The notes beneath the pieces were generated by a model. It did no database searches and was not told where the DNA came from. It was given only the letters and a program-made list of their open reading frames with translations. This document shows positions 12,057 through 23,647 of a stretch of 64,000 bases of DNA, piece by piece. How positions within the stretch are numbered: position 1 is the stretch's first letter; every line of letters starts with the position of its first letter. This stretch comes from Protaetia brevitarsis (lineage: Eukaryota; Arthropoda; Insecta; Coleoptera; Scarabaeidae): the NCBI GenBank assembly GCA_004143645.1, contig RXPK01000302.1:1793971-1857970 (forward strand). The letters are read 5' to 3'. Made by a program: the position numbers and the translations under genes.

Positions 12057-12503
12057 CTTATAACTCGAGTTAGGAGTTGCCCGGTTATTTGATGCGAATC
12101 GTTGTAGTTGGTATTCCTAGTGAGTTGCCCAACAGGCATCTAGATGCACAATTAAGAGCACCCCATACATCAGCAAGAAGCTGAAGTAGACTTGGATGAA
12201 TTAAATGATTTAAATCATTCTATTGCAGTTACGCTTTGTATGTCCATTAATTAAATAGGAACTGGGAACGTATTTTATTGCTTATTCAAAGAAACAAATA
12301 CGTGAAGTATATAACTACAAAGCGTTTTTTGTGGTTTCGAAATTATGCCGTAGGAGAATATTGCACTCTTAATAACTAGTGATGGTATTTTTTCGAAAAG
12401 AAATGCTATTCGAAATCGAAAACCTTAAATGAAAACTTCGAACAGTTTGGGTTTCGAGATATCTTTCTAAATTTTTTAGAACAAAAACCTAATAATATAC
12501 ATG

Positions 12504-12586
12504 TACAATCGCGGACATTAATATTTAGCACTCGAACGATTGACTCGACGCTTTGATAGAGCTAAATATTAATGTCGGCGGTTGTA
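12504..12586. repeat. 83-nt hairpin
   Basis: The arms TACAATCGCGGACATTAATA.. (12504-12529) and ..TATTAATGTCGGCGGTTGTA (12561-12586) pair with about two mismatches. The loop is about 31 nt. The size and near-perfect pairing fit a miRNA-type precursor or a tiny fold-back repeat; nothing in the sequence distinguishes these. Confidence 0.65.
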
Positions 12587-12889
12587 TTGTGGATTAAATC
12601 TTTTATTTAATAAATGAACTGAACAAATCGCTTTTTGTATATCATGCTGCTTTCGTTAAAATATGTGTAGAATAATAATTATTTGAGTTCTCATTTTCAA
12701 ATTATAGTTTAAAGTTTTATTGTACTTACAATGTAGTTACAATTTGTTTATTATTATTATTTTTTGGTGAGGGGAAACCGCTTGGCTCCAGAGTACGGGT
12801 TCGCTGTGCTCTGGTAGTCTCGGGCGCTACTCGGACTAAAACCCCTTCTTTGCCTTCTGTGGACACTCTGGAACAGTTAGAAAACTTAA

Positions 12890-13660
12890 CATTAGAGTGC
12901 CCAACGGCATAAAATCGAGAACTTTCCTTAGGCGTTACATGCGGCTTCTTGCCTTAGATATTCGTTTTTCTCCTTACTGCTCATGATGATTCTGACCAAG
13001 TGTAGGATCTTCGACCACTGTTCTGCACTCTCGATCATAGTTGAGACTAGGTTGCTTGGAGTCCCCACAATAACCTGGAGTGCCTCAGCAGACACAGTTC
13101 TGTAGGCAGATACTTCCCGCAGTAGGATATTTCTTTGTGCCTTTTTTAAAATTTAAGATAAGATACCAGACCGGGGCTCCATAAAAGATAATATTGTGCA
13201 TAACACTAGACGAAACGGCCCTCTTTTCACTGCTTGGCCCACCCAGGTTCGGCAGGATTCTGGAAAGTTGTGCCACCCGGTCGACGGGCTTGTCGTTACG
13301 GTTGCAATATGCTCTTTGAAGGTACCTCCCTCGTCAATATTTCCACTCATATATCTGATGCTTTTTCTGAGCCTAATAATCTCACCCATAAGGTTAAAGG
13401 AAATGAAGTCCCTATTTCTCTTGTCTCTCAGGATAACTGCCTCTGTCGTGGACAGTGCCGGGGCGAGATGGTGCTCCGCCATCCATGTACTTGTCTTTGC
13501 AAAGCAATCGTTTGTATTCGCCATCAGTACCCAGCCGCTCTCCGCACCGACCACAAGCACCAGGTCGTCAGCAAAACCGATGGTCACAGCATCCCTAGTG
13601 AGCTGCAGGCCCAGAACTTCGTCATATAAAACGTTCCACAGGGCGGGGCCTCAGAACTGA
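12890..13660 (-). pseudogene. R1-like reverse transcriptase, FADD palm and C-terminal part
   Basis: TIGFADDLVLVVGA carries the catalytic F/YADD of the RT active site (near 13560-13580). It is followed by the thumb region (LSTTEAVIL, RYMSGNIDEGGTFKEHI) and after a frameshift by AYRTVSAEALQVIVGTP and a helical LRIIMSSKEK-type segment, as in R1/TRAS elements. The usual 'K.LGV.ID' word is eroded to RYMSGNIDEG. Overlapping plus-strand frames in this block are shadows of it. Confidence 0.8.
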
Positions 13661-13867
13661 ACCCTACGGAAGGCCCGCCGCCCCGACCTCCATAGTCACG
13701 CCGCCACTCAAGCTTATTTTCCTGCTCCTTTAGGTAAACTGGATATCAGGTTAACGATGTACAAAGGGAATCTTCTTCTCACGTCGCTCTCGGACTATCA
13801 AGCTGTGACTGGCTGTATTAAAGGCGTGTTTGATGTCGATGGTCACAAGAACGCACCGACCCTTATT

Positions 13868-14780
13868 CTATTTCTCTGCTGCCTTCATTATCATATCGAT
13901 GGCCTGTACCGTTGACTTTCCCTTCAAGAATCCATACTGGTTTGGATGGAAACCACCTTTGTTATTCACCTCTTTTAGCAGGCGATTTTTGACTAAGGTA
14001 TCGAAAACTTTGCTTAATGCATTCAACGTGTAGAGCGCTCTGTACGAACTTGCCTGCTCAATGGGTATTCCCGCCTTAGGGATCAAGACCAAGCGGGCTG
14101 TCTTCCATTCGTCAGGAAACTGTTGGTGCTTTAACAGCTCATTGAAACCGTCCAACATCCAGGCTGGTGATGTGTCCGCTGCAACCTTAATTGCTTCTGG
14201 GGATATTCCGCCCAAACTCGATACTCTGCCTCCCTTTATACTCGAAGCCGCCTTACTCAGTTAGTCTTCGTCGAAGAGTACATTGTTTGGTTGCGGAGGG
14301 TCGTCCTGCCAGTCCTCACCAGTTGCTCCAAATAAGTCACCAACCCACTGCCTAATCTTCTCAGCACTGGGCTCATACGGCGTCAAAAAGTTTAGTTTCT
14401 TTGCAACAATCTTAAAAATAACACCCCATACATTACTATCCAATTCTCAACACAGCTCTTGCCAACACTGCTTTTTAGCGGTTCTAATTTGCCTTCTCAA
14501 TTCCTTCCTGCATGCTCTATACTTAGCTGCGTATATGTGTTGTTTCTGCCTGTAAACGCTCTTCTCGCAGGTGGGGTATATACTCTACGAAGTCTATTGC
14601 ATTCAGCTCTTTTCTCCGAGATACTATCGTACTACCAATAGGGTAGTCTCATGCTTACTCTACCCTGTTTGACACTGTTTTTGTAGTTCAGCTTAATCAG
14701 TTTCGCGCAGCTGCCATGTTTCACACCCACGGACGCTTTGTTGATCAGCGCAATGGCGCTTTTGAGGGCTTCCCAATCTA
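13868..14780 (-). pseudogene. R1-like reverse transcriptase, N-terminal half
   Basis: From upstream: a linker (VDWEALKSAIALI, then a basic YRACRKELRRQIRTAKKQ stretch), SNVWGVIFKIVAKKL, and the RT fingers/palm start GGISPEAIKVAA, FPDEWKTARLVLIPK, SYRALYTLNALSKVFDTLV and NQYGFLKGKSTVQAI. This order and these words match the R1 clade ('W.....I.K.G.P....SYRP..LL....K..E.........QYGF..G+ST..AI'). At least one frame change occurs near 14260. It would copy the element's RNA by target-primed reverse transcription if intact. Confidence 0.85.
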
Positions 14781-14789
14781 CTTTATTTA

Positions 14790-15060
14790 TTAACCTGTTT
14801 TTTTTTTTGTTAACTCATTGACACAGGAATATTCATTCACGGTGTTTTGTTTTCCCAATCTTCTCTTGCCACTGTGTACGTCGAAAATAATATATCTGTG
14901 CCCTGTCAGTGAATCAGTTTTTAAAACTTCCCAATTGGTAATTCTAGAGGCCACCCCGTCTGTAGACATAGTAACGTCGATATACGACTCAGTTGTCCCC
15001 TTACAAAGGTTGGGGAATTTGCTTATTAGGGTTAAAATTATAAATATATTATTTCGAACT
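14790..15060 (-). pseudogene. R1-like endonuclease C-terminus
   Basis: The frame contains TESYIDVTMS, then ITNWEVLKTD, then SLTGHRYIIFDV. This is the end of the endonuclease/exonuclease/phosphatase domain in R1-clade ORF2 proteins (usual pattern 'GTSYIDVT.....I..W.V.......SDHRYI.F'). The usual SDH is TGH here, so the catalytic aspartate of that motif is lost. The frame then ends at a stop near 14790 and the linker resumes in another frame (VDWEALKSAI...), showing a frameshift. Upstream residues of the 139-codon frame before about 15060 do not look like endonuclease. Confidence 0.8.
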
Positions 15061-15178
15061 TCAATGCTGAGGTACCTACACTTAAAAATAACGCACATGC
15101 CACGGATATAATGTTCTATAAGGTTCAAAACCCGGGATATCGGATGTATAATGGATATGTCCCGAATGAAGATGCATT

Positions 15179-15428
15179 TGGCGGGGGTATATGTAAATTG
15201 CCTCCCCACAGGTAGTAGGAAAAAGGATCAGATTTAATGGTCTCATATATAGGTAAACTGCTTCCCAAACCTTTTTAATCATAAGCTCTAGCCATTATTG
15301 TTTTATTATTGATCAACGGGGACCCAATTTACACATGTATATCACGTAGCTAAAAATTGTGGGAAGCAATTTAACGATTGTTAGTAGTTGCTCTTTGTCT
15401 CGGGAGGCAATTTACATATACCCATTTG
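15179..15428. repeat. inverted repeat pair around ~190 bp
   Basis: Left arm 'ggcgggggtatatgtaaatt...gcctccc' (15179-15206) and right arm 'gggaggc..aatttacatata..cccatttggc' (15400-15428) are inverted copies. A second, weaker pair lies inside ('ataggtaaactgcttccc' near 15248 and 'gggaagcaattta' near 15360). This suggests a small fold-back repeat; no target duplication was confirmed. Confidence 0.5.
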
Positions 15429-15499
15429 GCGAGGTTCGTTTTGGCTCGGCCCAATAAGTGGGCGGACGCAGACCGGGACGAGACATTTTATGTTCGAGC

Positions 15500-16900
15500 C
15501 TTTTTTTTTATAACGCCCGTCAAATCCTTTCCGTCCGTCAAGTCTTGTACGACACTTTAATCTTCTTCAGGTCAGATTTGTCTCCTAGCTAGTTTTTAAT
15601 CTTAATAAACCATGATTATGGTGATTAAAATGGAGTACCTACGTGCACACATATGTGTCATTGACAGGTTACGTACATATAATGTAAGTAAGTAAGTAAT
15701 TTATTGATTTATAAAATCAAAAATGATTATAAAATCAGTCATGTTGAGAAAAAAATGTATGTATACTGTTGAATTTATATTTATCATGGTATGAATTTAA
15801 TACGGATCTTTTACATGTTTAAAATATGTAACTGAAAATACAACTCCACTTTAATATCGGTGTGCGTATTTGTTCTTTTACATTACATAAAATAGTCATA
15901 ATATCATTTTTTGCAAGATAATAAATTGTATAATGAGATCTGAATTATAAGGTGAACTTGTCAGGCAGAACGTTTTTTATATAAAAATAATGAAACAAAG
16001 CTAATGTGTGGGATTTCACTAATTTTATTTTGCGAAAAAGTTGACTGAATATTACACAATCCTTATTGCACAAAATACATTTCATATTTACAATTTTTTG
16101 AAACTATTTACTGAAACATATTTGAATTTTCTTAGTTATTGAGTTTTAAAATTAAACAACGAATTTTGTATGTATTTACTGTTCTGTAATCAAATGTACT
16201 CAAATGCCTCTTCTTGAAAGTGTTGATTCGAAGCTGCATCGGATTCTACAGCAAACGTTTTCTTTTTTCAAATCTTGACTAAAGGCTATAGTTTTTATAA
16301 CGGAGAATACGGGTTGATTTAATACGTGGTGTTCAACACTTTAAGGCGGAAGTTGGTATTTTATAGAAACTTTGTAAAATTATCGAAGAATTTAAAAATA
16401 TGTCTTGTCAAAACTGATTTGTCCCATTCCATTTATTTTCTATTTCAGACAAGAATATTAATTTACATTTACACTTTGTTCACACTCTCATTATCAGCAT
16501 TTGCAACTGTGCATAAAAAAACCCTAACTCTTTGTTTCCCTAAGGAAGGAAAGTTTGTTCTTTCGGCAGGATATCTTTTTCTTGTCTGAAGAACTGCTGA
16601 TCGATGGGCTGGACTGCCAAATGCAATGAGCAGGGCCAAGCTGACATACAAACGGGCCGGCCTGAGCAATTTGAAAAATACGCGTCTCTAATCTCGAATA
16701 AACTAAATGTACTGCACGGACAAAGGTTACAAACATATCATACATAAATGTATGATGTGTGTAGTAAACTGCAAACAGTGAAATGCTTATTGTGCATGCT
16801 TTTTATATTTGGACTTGCTGGCTTTCGGGTATGATTTCGATGATACTACTAATAAGTACGAATAATAGAGATATGGCTGTCCAAGGGGCAATCAAACTCA
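15500..16900. other. AT-rich sequence, nothing assigned
   Basis: Contains a short GTAA run (15684-15700) and no recognised gene. Overlapping short frames on both strands at 16330-16750 have no family resemblance. Confidence 0.35.
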
Positions 16901-18240
16901 AAAAGCGTCCTTCTTTGGATGAGAACGCAGGAACGCCACTTGAAACTTCAGAAAGCAACAATGCACATATTCAGCAATAAAACACAAAAGTATGGCTAGT
17001 GGCCAAAGCCAAGGCGAGTGGCAGCCAAGAAGAACTATCTTCTGCACGCGGTAGAAGGAGAATGCATCCAGTCGAGCTACATTTACGAAGATATCACTAA
17101 GGAGTATCTTCTTGGTACCGCACAGAACTGAGTCTTGCGCTTGTTTGTCTGCATCACACACTACTGTTTCCATTTTGTCGTAGAATTTTTGATGATCATC
17201 CATAGAGATGGATGGAAGATAAAAACCGAGACCGGTATAGTCAAGCTGCCCTTAATAATTAACCATAGGTTAACTTTAGGTTGGTCATAGTGACCTAGAA
17301 GCGATCGCTATTGATAATGATTCATATTCATATGCTTAAAAGCCATGAAGGGAGAGAACTCGTGAAATAAAATTGCTGATAAATTGACGGGACGGGGCTT
17401 TCCGTTTGTCCTGATGAGACCGGAGCCTTGCTATTTTATCGGCTACACTGGATATCGTATTAAACTAATGGACCGTGACTCTACACGAGAATAGATGGGA
17501 ATTCATAACCACCTGCTATCTAGTACGTAATGCCACCCCCAGGCTATCGGTGAGATCGGCAAGGTATTGCATGCACCTGTTTTGCAGCAATCTTCCTCTA
17601 GTTGTGGAGCTACTGACTGACCAATAGAAGGGAAATTATCCCAGTTAGAAATTCTATTCTGAGTCTATCCTGTACTGTTCGAGTTTATACTTTGTATGGG
17701 TTGGCTTGAGTACTTTTTAAATGTTTGACGCCCGTCAGATAGGTGACGAATGGGTCTAATGAGGGTGGCCTTAGTTTCCAGCTACTTTTCCCAACCAACA
17801 ATCCGGAATCCAAAATGTGTGTACCGTAGTCTGTACCCCCCGAATAGATTGCATGGAAAACATGCTAGATGTCAAGAAGATTAAACCTCAACAGGAAACC
17901 TTCTGGATGAGTTATGGTGGCTCCTCGGTATGCATCACTGTCACCTTCATGATTGGGCCGTGTCAGCCGTTCCATGACGATGTATGAGAGGACCTTAGCA
18001 GTTGGACTACAACTGGAACGTAGTTACTTCCTTAGAGTTTGTCAATTCACTGCTCTGTGTGCGGCTGGCGCATCGGATCCCTGCACTGTGGACGTATCTG
18101 GGGAGCTATCTGTAATTTTAACAATTTATTCATCTTTTTTTTTTAATGTGCCAGTAACTCAGAAAGTCAATGCAAATTATAAAATAAAATTTACTTTTTT
18201 GTATCGTTTACCTTTGTCATTAACAACACGTTCTTAGGAG
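16898..18240. other. GC-richer block, probably eroded transposon or retroelement coding DNA
   Basis: Base composition from about 17000 to 18240 is clearly richer in GC than both flanks, and readable fragments occur on the minus strand: a 101-codon frame ending in a hydrophobic segment (16898-17203), and a stretch near 17960 reading KVLSYIVMERL that recalls the 'K+ +  + RL' word of non-LTR RTs. Frames are short and broken and I cannot name a family. A host gene is not excluded. Confidence 0.3.
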
Positions 18241-19787
18241 GCCTAAGTTTTCTTATATAGTTCTCAGCTCTTTTCTGATGGAAAATTCAATGGCAACGTT
18301 TTCCACTTTTGTCGGAGTTGATTGGAAATGTTCACTGACATCAATCTTTAAAAATTAAAGACGGGCGATTACGTATATTCCATTTTTTGCCATTTGCAAA
18401 AATACGCTTTCTTAGTTTGGTTATTTGTCATAATAATACTAATATCCTTAATTAATAAGTATTATTTTATTCTTACATTGCAATTTGAACCCCCAAAATC
18501 ATAGGTATAAGCGAAAAAATACGAGTGGATAAAACAACTTTTTGTTCAATTTCCATAAACTAATTCACGCTTTTCGTTTTCTGTATTTGTCTCGCTTTCA
18601 CTGTTAGTACTTTTCCCTAGGCTTTAACGATCACCAAGTTACTGACTTGACAAAAATATCATTCAGGATTTAATTAATAATACAGAGAAATAGCTGACTT
18701 AATATTAGAAAAACTGAAACAGCCATTTTCGAGAGTTGTGTTTTTTAAAATCGTAGATTTATTGATGATATTGTAGGAAGTAGAATATCAAAGTCTTTTA
18801 AAAGATATTTTAGGTATCGCGCTCCTCAATTTACTATACAACTTATTTATTTCTACTTTAGAATTTTTTTGAAATGGATTACTGACAGCAGATTAAAGTT
18901 AAAATTCTTTTGCCAGTATTATATCGAAAAAATATGCAACTATTATGTATTTCTATGTATCACACCCATTTCATCATTCTAAAAAAGCAACAGTGCAATT
19001 GAAAGTTGAATTACAATGAATTTTAATAAAGTACAGTAGATATTTCAATGTAAATATCAGTGGCGGCTCGTGAGTTATGAAAGAGGATGAGCACAAAATA
19101 AGAACTTGCCTATTTCTTGTTATTTTTCATGCTGGAAAAGACGTCTATGGCCATGGGGTAGTAACTTAAATCTGGTCAAAAGTTCCAGCGGTGTCAGACA
19201 AGGAAAACAAATGGTAGTCCCCGCAAACCTCACTAGATGGAAGCCAAACACTATATGTTTAGTAATATTTGTGTAATAACTATATGTGTATTGGCATCAC
19301 AGAATAAATTATTTTGTGGTTGGTATATCTTATTACTGAGGGGGATAGTTGGATAGTTCATCCGTGGCTATGGTCCGTGGTTCGGGTGGTTCGTCAGTTG
19401 ATGGCCAGTTGTTTTTAATCTATTTTGTTTTAGACGTGCGTTCCAGATTTCCGTAGTTATTATTTCTGCTATTATTTTATTTTACATTCGTTTATTAGTA
19501 AATAGTGTTAGTTTTGAGTGTTTTAATTTTTTTTACTTCTACCTGCAGAAGTGTGTTTTTTTTGTTCTTACTACATCAGACACACTTCGTATCACAGCAA
19601 CTTTTAAATATATAATAGCTATTAATAACAGAAACTTAATGGAAGTTTTATTTTTTGCATGTTTATTTAATATTTACTTATTTCTCACTGATCAAACCCA
19701 ATACAGGCACAATATAATACATCTGTGGGTAATTACACAGGTCATTAGCAACAAAGTAAATAAAATACACAAATATATAAATAGAAT

Positions 19788-19883
19788 CATACAACTTAAG
19801 TAATAATATTCACATGGAAATAAGCTTTAATCTTATAGAACATTATGTATCTAAGTGAATATTATTATTACTTAAGTTGTATG
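19788..19883. repeat. hairpin inside the hAT element
   Basis: Arms CATACAACTTAAGTAATAAT.. (19788-19813) and ..ATTATTACTTAAGTTGTATG (19855-19883) are inverted copies, with three extra bases in the right arm. The loop is about 41 nt. It may be a nested fold-back MITE. Confidence 0.65.
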
Positions 19884-20029
19884 CGTATACCTTAGTTTTC
19901 TTGATATATCAAATAAAACCAATGTAAATATTACCGCTTTTGTGAATAGTACCCGCAAAGCTTATTAGATGGCGCAAATGCACGCGAACGTTTCTATATA
20001 CGCAAGATTCTGCTCTATACTAACTTCTC

Positions 20030-20335
20030 TATGTCTATGGCTTTGTTATAAAAATGCGTTCAGTCGATCTTCTGACATTGTCCTTCTCAGAAAAGTTTTA
20101 AGCGTTTGAAGGTGGAAAAACATCGTGCACATTCTGCTGTCGACATGGGGATTGTACAAATAATATCCAACAGTTTATATGTTTCCGTCAAAACTTTTTT
20201 TAAGTTGTTGTGTGCTATGAGCACTAAAAGTGGCAAAACACCACCTACACCTACGTCACACATGTCATCGCGCTCATAAATTACTGAAAGTTCACTGTTC
20301 AATTTTACGCTGTCCAACATAGGATAAGATTTCAT
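20030..20335 (-). pseudogene. hAT transposase C-terminal (dimerisation) domain
   Basis: The minus-strand frame reads ...YKLLDIICTIPMSTAECARCFSTFKRLK, matching the C-terminal dimerisation region of hAT transposases ('P.S.AE.ERCFS.LK+IK'). After a frame change it continues LKTFLRRTMSEDRLNAFL (about 20100-20045), again the expected family sequence. The RNase H-like catalytic core and BED zinc finger that should precede it are absent upstream (20340-22090), so the gene is 5'-truncated and cannot act. It lies in the element's coding orientation toward the left end. Confidence 0.88.
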
Positions 20336-20466
20336 AGTTTTTTATACACATAATTAACCGACGCAAAAATATGACGTTTTTTTGCACATCTTCGTTATAC
20401 TTAATTTTATGTCGCAAATAAGCACTGTCTAACTATTCACGTATGTCCACTTTGCCTAGAACACAT

Positions 20467-20482
20467 TGACCGTATACGGTCA
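20467..20482. repeat. perfect 16-bp palindrome TGACCGTATACGGTCA
   Basis: A perfect palindrome that overlaps the stop codon of the neighbouring minus-strand reading frame. It marks the border between the hAT transposase remnant and the foreign protein fragment. It could be a protein-binding site or chance. Confidence 0.5.
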
Positions 20483-20899
20483 GTTTGGGGCAAGAGGTCC
20501 TACAACCGTCATGATTCGAGGGTAGTGAATTAAAAAATGATACTTCGGTTTGAGGTTTCCAAAAAGCTTAAGATACAATGTATTATGCTCTGCAATTAAT
20601 ACTTTTAGCAATTCGGTGTCCTTTAAAGTAATTGATGTCCGTCCAACAAGTTCACAAATTTGTCGCAGAGATTTATATAATTCCCAAACTGGGTCATTCA
20701 TCGGTATAGATTCTCCAACCAACACTCCAAAAACTCGTAAAAGCGCCTTCATTTCAGCGGCTGAAAGCACAATACACTTATTACTTATCTGTATATTTGA
20801 AATCTCTGGCGGTTTATTTTCATTGTTAAAACTATATTTTAATTTGGAATTAAAGTGACGCAAAGTAAATAATTTCCGTTCGTTTATGTAATAATGCAA
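20480..20899 (-). pseudogene. fragment of a Tnp2/EnSpm-associated-like protein, carried inside the hAT
   Basis: A 139-codon frame reads ...EMKALLRVFGVLVGESIP, then WELYKSLRQICELV, then LIAEHNTLYLKLFGNLKP and KYHFLIHYPRIMTVVGPL. From memory of the family, these words match a class of uncharacterised arthropod proteins ('LYKYLR+I.+I......LL..LI..HH.LY..LFG.LKPKHHFL.HYP..M...GP+') that I associate with animal EnSpm/Tnp2-type transposons. Here it stops right after GPLAPN, where the family usually continues with a '(M)RFE.KH' word, and the N-terminal part is missing. Same strand as the hAT transposase remnant. The family name is inference; the sequence conservation pattern is direct. Confidence 0.6.
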
Positions 20900-21540
20900 A
20901 ATTTATTGCAAATGCGAATATTCAAAAACATGCGAATATTCGTTACAATCACTAGTACGCATTATACCTATGAAAATGTATTCTACAACCTAATAAACAC
21001 GATATATTCTCGATCTTAATATATCCGTTCAAACTTAAAGTATACCGTTGCATTATGTTGTGCTAATAGCTAATATGGCGTTCGTTTGCCAAAACATCTA
21101 TAAGAATCAAAATGTGCTTACCTGCAAACACTGAGGTTAGATATTCAAATCCCCACTGAATTAACAATTCTTTTACTCGTTCGTCCCCATGGCTAGTATT
21201 AGAACTCACAATATATCACGATATCACGAGCCACGAACGAAGACAATCTGATATCTGATGGTTTGCAACAGCAAGCAACCGATCAAATCACGCCACAACA
21301 TTGATCAAATGAGTATCTGACGGTATAGGTGATATACCTATGTACATTAATATAGGTACATTCCATAATACACAAATACTGACTTATTGAATCGTATTAC
21401 AAGCTAAAGTAGAAATAATATACATTGTAATTATGATATTGTTTTCTAGAAAAGGACTTTCTACATAATAATTACTATACATAAAACGTATAACGTAGTA
21501 CCTATATACCCATACTTTTAAGATCTACATATGTAGATGC

Positions 21541-21845
21541 GCAAAGCGCAAAACATCTTTTTTTGGTTAAGTTAACCATTTTTTAGTTTCAATATTATGC
21601 TATGAATGTTTTCCGTCAACTACTAAGATTTTTTTGTTTTAACATCACCATTTCGGTCCATCCAAACAAAAATCTTACCTTCAACCATCTAAGTTTCTTC
21701 AGTCAACAGATTTTTTTAACAGAAATAAATAGTTGCGCAAATGACTCATTTTAGTTGCATTAAATACAAAATTTGTTGCATTAACACCTTTTGTGTTAAC
21801 ATAGTAGTTATTGTTAGGTTAACGCATTTCTTTCTCTCAGTGCAT
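21541..21845. other. GTTAAC-rich stretch inside the hAT element
   Basis: Several GTTAAC / GTTAAG words recur ('ggttaagttaacc', 'tgtgttaaca', 'aggttaacg'), with no frame. It may be an internal nested repeat. Confidence 0.25.
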
Positions 21846-22120
21846 AAGCGCATATGGCGAAGATAAACAGAGCCGTCCGATTCGTACTCGAAATAGGTAC
21901 ATCGGAAATAATGTCTCGGAACATAGTTTTGAGCGTTAGCATATGCGCTAGCGTCTGTGGTGCGGAAGGAAATTGTGATACCATCGTTTTAAAAATATGT
22001 CAAAATAATAAAATAAAATAATGCACTGAATTACATGCGAATTTCTTTCTGTGTTTATCTTGGTGGTTGGGTGGGCACGTGCCCTTGTGCCCTTTAGTAC
22101 CAGCCGCCACTGGTAAATAT

Positions 22121-22915
22121 GATATCTTAAATATTCCGTCTCATTCTACAAATACAGTTAATAATTTAAGGCTTACGCACAATTGCATAATCAACACAAG
22201 TACATAATTCAATTCTTTTACGAATAGCCATTTGACCTTTGACGATTTGATAACAACATTAAAGTCTGTGTATATTCTGTGTGTCTGAAGTCATTGATCT
22301 ATTATTGCATTTGTAAATAAATCTAGATTTATAAAGGTGAATATAGCAAATATTTCTATAAGTTTGAAATGTTTACGATTTCTTATATATGATCTTTTTA
22401 AAAATAGTTACAGTGAGTAGGAATTACATACTGTGCTGTGTAAATAGTTCCGCATTGCGAACTATAAGTACTCTGCTATCTTTATCAAAATAGGCGTTCA
22501 GATATCCGGATAGAATTACTTTAAAATTAAGGGTGAAATAGTAACAGCAAATGCGTAGACGTTTATAATACGCGGTCATCATATATTTAGATTTAGTTTG
22601 TGAGTGGTGAAAAAAGGCATTTTTTCAAAGTGTCTTATTGAGGTAAGTGACCACTATTTTCCAATTCCAGAAATTGTATTCACTGGAGTTACTATACATT
22701 AATACATACATACTTTTAACTTTTTACTGGCCCTATTTACGGTGTTGAAAGTGACATAAAATAACAAAATTTTGACCTTTAAAGCCTCGTTCCTTCTCTA
22801 GTTGTGTTCTAAATTCTATTTTACCAGTACCAATACGTTTTTATTGCATTGTATTTTTTATCGCCATACAAAATAGCGTTTTTATTTTTTGCTTGAAACT
22901 GTATCCAACGCCCGT
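22121..22915. other. AT-rich sequence, nothing assigned
   Basis: No gene or repeat boundary recognised. Confidence 0.4.
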
Positions 22916-23045
22916 GAGCTGTTCTAGGAATAACTTAAACAGCCCTTGTAGCAGTTCAACGGTACCTGGAATAGCTTATGCAACTCCTGGGAAGCTTAAA
23001 CAGTTTCTGGAACAAGCTTAATCAGCTCCAGTTACATCGGAAGTT
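22916..23045. repeat. degenerate ~21-bp minisatellite (about six units)
   Basis: Successive units resemble 'gcttaaacagttcctggaat': 'gagctgttctaggaataa', 'cttaaacagcccttgtag', 'cagttcaacggtacctggaa', 'gcttatgcaactcctgggaa', 'gcttaaacagtttctggaac', 'gcttaatcagctccagtt'. An inverted fragment follows ('gtttaagctgttccat', 23058-23073). Confidence 0.6.
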
Positions 23046-23073
23046 ATTGGCGATGTTTAAGCTGTTCCATGAA

Positions 23074-23647
23074 CTACTGAACTGAGATATGCAGCATATC
23101 TCGATAAATTCATCAATAATAAAAATATAAAACAACAAATATGTCAACGCATGATAGATGAAACCAGACTGAAGACGAATATATTTTGCGGTGGTTCATA
23201 AGAGGAAAGCTATCAACCATATTAGATGTAATTATTATTTTATGTATACACCTGTTTGTGAGTTCAGTATAATTTGGATTAATTCGCATTAGTAGCCGTG
23301 GAAATTGAATATTTAATTTATCGTTTGGCAGCTGTACAATATTCTGGTACCCTAGGTTTCGATTTTACTTGAATGGGGTAGTGACTCAATGTAATTCGTA
23401 GGAAATAAATGAGTGAAATCTTTGGATACGGGGGTTTGTTGATAAAAAATCTAAAAAACTGTTTTATTTTTCATTAAATGAAGCGAATTAAACCATATTC
23501 CTGTGGTTATATCTGGTATCGAAGGGGATATTCTTTTGTAAATCCATGTAATTACCTTCGAGCTAAAAATATACAGAAGAAACGTTGTTTTGACATTATA
23601 AGAAATTTGCTGTGTTTATTATACCTTGGTACATTTTCTGTATGGAA
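23074..23647. other. AT-rich sequence, nothing assigned
   Basis: No gene recognised; a plus-strand frame from 23478 overlaps the coding-like minus-strand segment and has no family resemblance. Confidence 0.3.

Larger units (their letters stand above)
12745..15060 (-). mobile_element. 5'-truncated R1-like non-LTR retrotransposon
   Basis: Read on the minus strand, the block carries in order the C-terminal part of an AP-type endonuclease (about 15050-14790), a linker, a reverse transcriptase (about 14760-13150) and an R1-like C-terminal region containing AYRTVSAEALQVI (about 13100). The 3' end is marked by an (AAT)n tail, seen on the plus strand as 'ttattattattattttttgg' around 12750. Everything upstream of the late endonuclease is missing, as is usual for 5'-truncated target-primed insertions. 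Frameshifts and stops show that it is inactive. The surrounding DNA is much poorer in GC than this block. Confidence 0.85.
19058..22112. mobile_element. hAT element with intact ends and 8-bp target duplication
   Basis: The left end is CAGTGGCGGCTCGT (19058-19071) and the right end ACCAGCCGCCACTG (22099-22112), giving inverted termini of about 12-14 bp with one mismatch. Both ends are flanked by the same 8 bases, GTAAATAT (19050-19057 and 22113-22120). An 8-bp duplication and CAG...CTG termini are the hallmark of hAT transposition. The element is 3,055 bp. It holds a hAT transposase remnant, a fragment of an unrelated protein, and a 96-nt hairpin. Confidence 0.9.

Noticed and set aside
13196..13660. 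Plus-strand frames of 131 and 154 codons
   Set aside because: Shadows of the R1-like RT on the opposite strand, which has clear motifs including FADD.
17880..18030. KVLSYIVMERL as evidence of a non-LTR RT
   Set aside because: A single word without the preceding or following RT motifs; kept only as a note in the unassigned GC-richer block.
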